Of a DNA stretch of 64,000 nt, positions 62,010 to 64,000 are shown one piece after another. Source of the stretch: JABWCQ01 sp964587105. GTDB taxonomy: Bacteria; Electryoneota; RPQS01. The stretch spans positions 148,155-212,154 of the forward strand of contig CAZPKG010000005.1 of NCBI GenBank assembly GCA_964587105.1. The letters run 5' to 3'. The notes under the pieces were generated by a model. That model was not told the DNA's origin. It was given only the letters and a program-made list of their open reading frames with translations, and did not search any database. A program made the position numbers and the translations under genes. The number at the start of each line of letters is the position of its first letter. Within the stretch, counting starts at the first letter, position 1.

Positions 62010-63157
62010 AACGACTAATCCTATTGCTGACTTTGGCGTCGTTCGTGTTTCTTTCGTGCAAAAAGGAAGAAGACGATCCACCGACAGACCCGGTTGAAAC
62101 TCCGCCTGAAAATGTCATCGGCACAGTTACAGATCAAAACGGTGCGCCGCTTGCGAATGTGCAGATGCATATTGTCTATAGCGTTGTCGCTGTGCCCGCT
62201 TCACCCTTGGATGAAATCGCCAACCCCACTCAAGCTATCTTCTTCACGGAACAGGTGTTGACAACAAGTTGTGACAGTGACATCCCACTTGCGGACGGCA
62301 CAAATATTCTCGTCATGTGGGATGCGGACAATGATCATGAGTATTCTGCGGGAGATCGTCAGCCAACGGTTTGTCTAAATCCCGAAGATTGCGGTTTTCA
62401 GACCGTGAATTTTAATCAGTTTGCGCTGAACGGCGTCGCAATCGGCCTTGGCCCCGGAACATTCATGACGGATCCCGCCTTCACAACCGTCGGCGAGCAT
62501 CTCGAACCCAGCAGATTTTATTTGGAGATTCGTTGCTCGGATGGAAACGTGTTGTGGCGCAGTGAGATGGTGGATATACCTGACGGACTTTCTGACCAGC
62601 CGCTCGATAGCATGCACTGTTTTCCTTGTGTGGGTTCACCCGTGGGCGAAACGACGTTGGGCTTTGCCTATCCGAATCCGGCGCAGGATGAAGTAACTAT
62701 TCCGTTCACACTACGGGCAACCTCTGATGTAACGATTTCGACGCGGTCATTGTCAACCGGCGCAGTGGCAACTCGTTTCCAGGGTGCGGTTGAACAAGGC
62801 GCGCAAACGCGCTCGCTCGACCTGTCGGAAATCCCCAATGGGCTGTACGTTTACAGCATGAATTCAAACGGTTTTGCCGGACAGGATACACTGCTGAAGA
62901 ATGTTAGTGACAACAATGAATTGCGCGGTGAACCTGCACTTACCTCAACCGACGGTGAAGGCAAGTTTAAAATGAACGCGCCGTTTGGCGCATCGATCGC
63001 TTTACGCGAAGCCTCAAGTAATCCGTTGGGCGAGAGTTTGCCGCTCGACAGCGTGCGCGTAGTCGCGATCTTGAATGGCTATTTGCCAAGCGACACGACG
63101 ATTGCACTCAGTGCGGCTGAGCAGCACAATTTGAGTATTCGATTGTTTCCCGAATAG
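62006..63157 (+). CDS. Putative lipoprotein with an internal T9SS-like sorting domain
   Basis: A 383-residue protein with a lipobox (FVFLSC, Cys18). An N-terminal region (about 40-200) resembles a carboxypeptidase regulatory-like fold (GTVTDQNGAPLANVQMHIV). A second region (FAYPNPAQDEVTIPF ... GLYVYSMN) has the signature of a T9SS sorting domain but is followed by about 85 further residues. The start at 62006 forms ATGA with the previous stop; an upstream ATG at 62000 is less likely. Confidence 0.75.
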   Translation: MKRLILLLTLASFVFLSCKKEEDDPPTDPVETPPENVIGTVTDQNGAPLANVQMHIVYSVVAVPASPLDEIANPTQAIFFTEQVLTTSCDSDIPLADGTNILVMWDADNDHEYSAGDRQPTVCLNPEDCGFQTVNFNQFALNGVAIGLGPGTFMTDPAFTTVGEHLEPSRFYLEIRCSDGNVLWRSEMVDIPDGLSDQPLDSMHCFPCVGSPVGETTLGFAYPNPAQDEVTIPFTLRATSDVTISTRSLSTGAVATRFQGAVEQGAQTRSLDLSEIPNGLYVYSMNSNGFAGQDTLLKNVSDNNELRGEPALTSTDGEGKFKMNAPFGASIALREASSNPLGESLPLDSVRVVAILNGYLPSDTTIALSAAEQHNLSIRLFPE

Positions 63158-63179
63158 CTTGTTTTCCCGAACAAATAAC

Positions 63180-63209
63180 AAAAGCCCGTCTCATTTGAGG
63201 CGGGCTTTT
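63180..63209. terminator. Bidirectional intrinsic terminator
   Basis: The stem AAAAGCCCGTCTC / GAGGCGGGCTTTT with an ATTT loop lies between two convergent genes. Confidence 0.9.
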
Positions 63210-63231
63210 CAAATGCTCGAAAATGCAGAAA

Positions 63232-64000
63232 CTATTTTACTGCGGTGACTTGAAAATAGAACTGATCATAGGGAATCTGGTCATACGGAACGAACAGGAA
63301 CGTGTCGGCGACATTTGTAAAGTAGTTTTCTGGAGCAAATACATGACCGGCCTGACCGGACATATAAACTTTGTAGGCCGACGCACCCTCTGAACGATTC
63401 CAAGTCAAACTGACGCCTGTATCGGTTGGAGTGAGCGCCAAATTCTTCGGTGGTTCCGGTGCATCTGGACGGCCTTCAATGAAAATGTCATCAACCGCCG
63501 CTTCAACCAGCGAAGGCGGTGCATTGTCCTCGGCAATGAATTGCAGCACCATTTCCGCAGTCGGTGTCACGAAGTCTTCGATCTTGAATAACGCCTCCTG
63601 CCAGCCGTTGGCGCTCACCGACGTTTGAATCAAGTTCGTCCACGTCGCGCCTGCATCGTTGGATATCTGCACACGAAAGAAGTCGCCGCCTTTTTGCGGA
63701 CCGCGATCATTAGAATAGGCGTACTTAAATTTCAACTTCGCATCCGCCAAATTGTCCAATCTGAACATCGGTGAACGCAATGTGGTTTTACCGCCATCGA
63801 CGTCATTTGCCGCCGCCGGCTCAGACGGCGACCCGCCGTTGCCTGTCACAAAACAAAAGCTTCCGTAGGCCGTTGCATCTTCTGAAATTTGCACAGCAGC
63901 TCCATTTTCACTTGAGCCAACGGGAATCGCGCGAGTCCAAACTCCGGCAGTAGCGTTGTCGCCCTCTGCACCGATTATAAACCCGCGGTCAACTTCCGCG
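63232..64000 (-). CDS. Secreted jelly-roll/fibronectin-type protein (5' truncated)
   Basis: The frame is open to the window edge on the minus strand, so at least 256 residues are visible and the start is outside. The first part (VWTRAIPVGSSENGAAVQIS ... FCFVTGNGG) and the following region (MFRLDNLADAKLKFKYAYS) resemble the jelly-roll segment of secreted peptidases in FCB bacteria. A fibronectin type III-like domain (PEPPKNLALTPTDTGVSLTW) ends the protein. No sorting domain is present at the C-terminus. Catalytic residues would lie upstream. Confidence 0.75.
   Translation of the reverse strand, partial: AEVDRGFIIGAEGDNATAGVWTRAIPVGSSENGAAVQISEDATAYGSFCFVTGNGGSPSEPAAANDVDGGKTTLRSPMFRLDNLADAKLKFKYAYSNDRGPQKGGDFFRVQISNDAGATWTNLIQTSVSANGWQEALFKIEDFVTPTAEMVLQFIAEDNAPPSLVEAAVDDIFIEGRPDAPEPPKNLALTPTDTGVSLTWNRSEGASAYKVYMSGQAGHVFAPENYFTNVADTFLFVPYDQIPYDQFYFQVTAVK

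Noticed and set aside
1..64000. CRISPR array, integrase, transposase, rRNA or tRNA genes
   Set aside because: No regularly spaced repeats, recognisable recombinase or transposase proteins, or RNA gene sequences were seen on reading; a tRNA scan was not possible by eye.

Overview
The window is about 64 kb of gene-dense bacterial chromosome with moderate GC. It most likely comes from a Gram-negative member of the FCB (Fibrobacteres-Chlorobi-Bacteroidetes) superphylum, probably an uncultured candidate phylum. The main evidence is type IX secretion (T9SS) machinery and cargo: a PorU-like C25 peptidase next to a PorV/PorQ-like barrel, a PorX-type response regulator with a PglZ domain, and several secreted proteins ending in 'YPNPF' type sorting domains. 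Clear Shine-Dalgarno sites and TTGACA/TATAAT-like promoters with 17-bp spacers argue against a typical Bacteroidetes. Species cannot be named from the sequence alone. No rRNA, tRNA, CRISPR array, integrase or transposase was seen.

Layout. 1-6.9 kb (+): truncated SpoIID-like protein with a SPOR-like segment, EamA transporter, prfB with a programmed +1 frameshift, T9SS-sorted subtilase, alanine racemase. 6.9-9.6 kb: an AT-rich ApeA/HEPN-like gene overlapping alr by ATGA, then a GNAT acetyltransferase and an SDR. 9.7-16.7 kb (+): CBM9/DUF5916 barrel protein, lysS, LolC/E permease, GT-C membrane glycosyltransferase, Rrf2 regulator. 16.7-24.6 kb (-): operon porU-porV-lipoprotein-SLBB, read from a well-formed promoter that diverges from the pgi promoter. 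25-36.5 kb (+): pgi, an AAA ATPase/PIN-like pair, two paralogous glycine-zipper lipoproteins, a periplasmic glutathione peroxidase, membrane and outer-membrane proteins, GT2, a 5'-nucleotidase and a T9SS-sorted lamin-tail protein. 36.6-40.7 kb (-): mutS2, cvpA, an amidase-like cell-wall protein and rpsU.

40.9-42.7 kb (+) carries nrfA-nrfH (nitrite to ammonium). 42.8-45.2 kb (-) holds a DUF3078-like protein, mscL and a Lys/Ala-rich, then Asp-rich, then zinc-ribbon protein. 45.5-47.6 kb (+) is a histidine kinase/receiver pair. 48.6-55.6 kb (-) is a dTDP-rhamnose cluster (rfbA, D, C, B) with unrelated cassettes between its genes: hicAB, a SIMPL protein, a methyltransferase and a DUF3883-like nuclease with a small partner. 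55.7-64 kb: DUF2520 protein, CPBP protease, an AT-rich HEPN-like cassette bracketed by REP-like repeats, porX, a membrane metallophosphoesterase, a lipoprotein with an internal sorting-like domain, and a truncated secreted protein.

Two themes stand out. First, T9SS parts and cargo recur across the window. Second, at least five small defence-like or toxin-like units (ApeA/HEPN, AAA+PIN, DUF3883+partner, HicAB, HEPN-like+membrane peptide) sit singly between housekeeping genes, often with overlapping or near-abutting reading frames, rather than in one island. A six-copy palindromic REP-like repeat family with a compensatory stem change, and a second family of GTCATyCTGAA-type repeats, occupy intergenic gaps and cluster around the last of these units.
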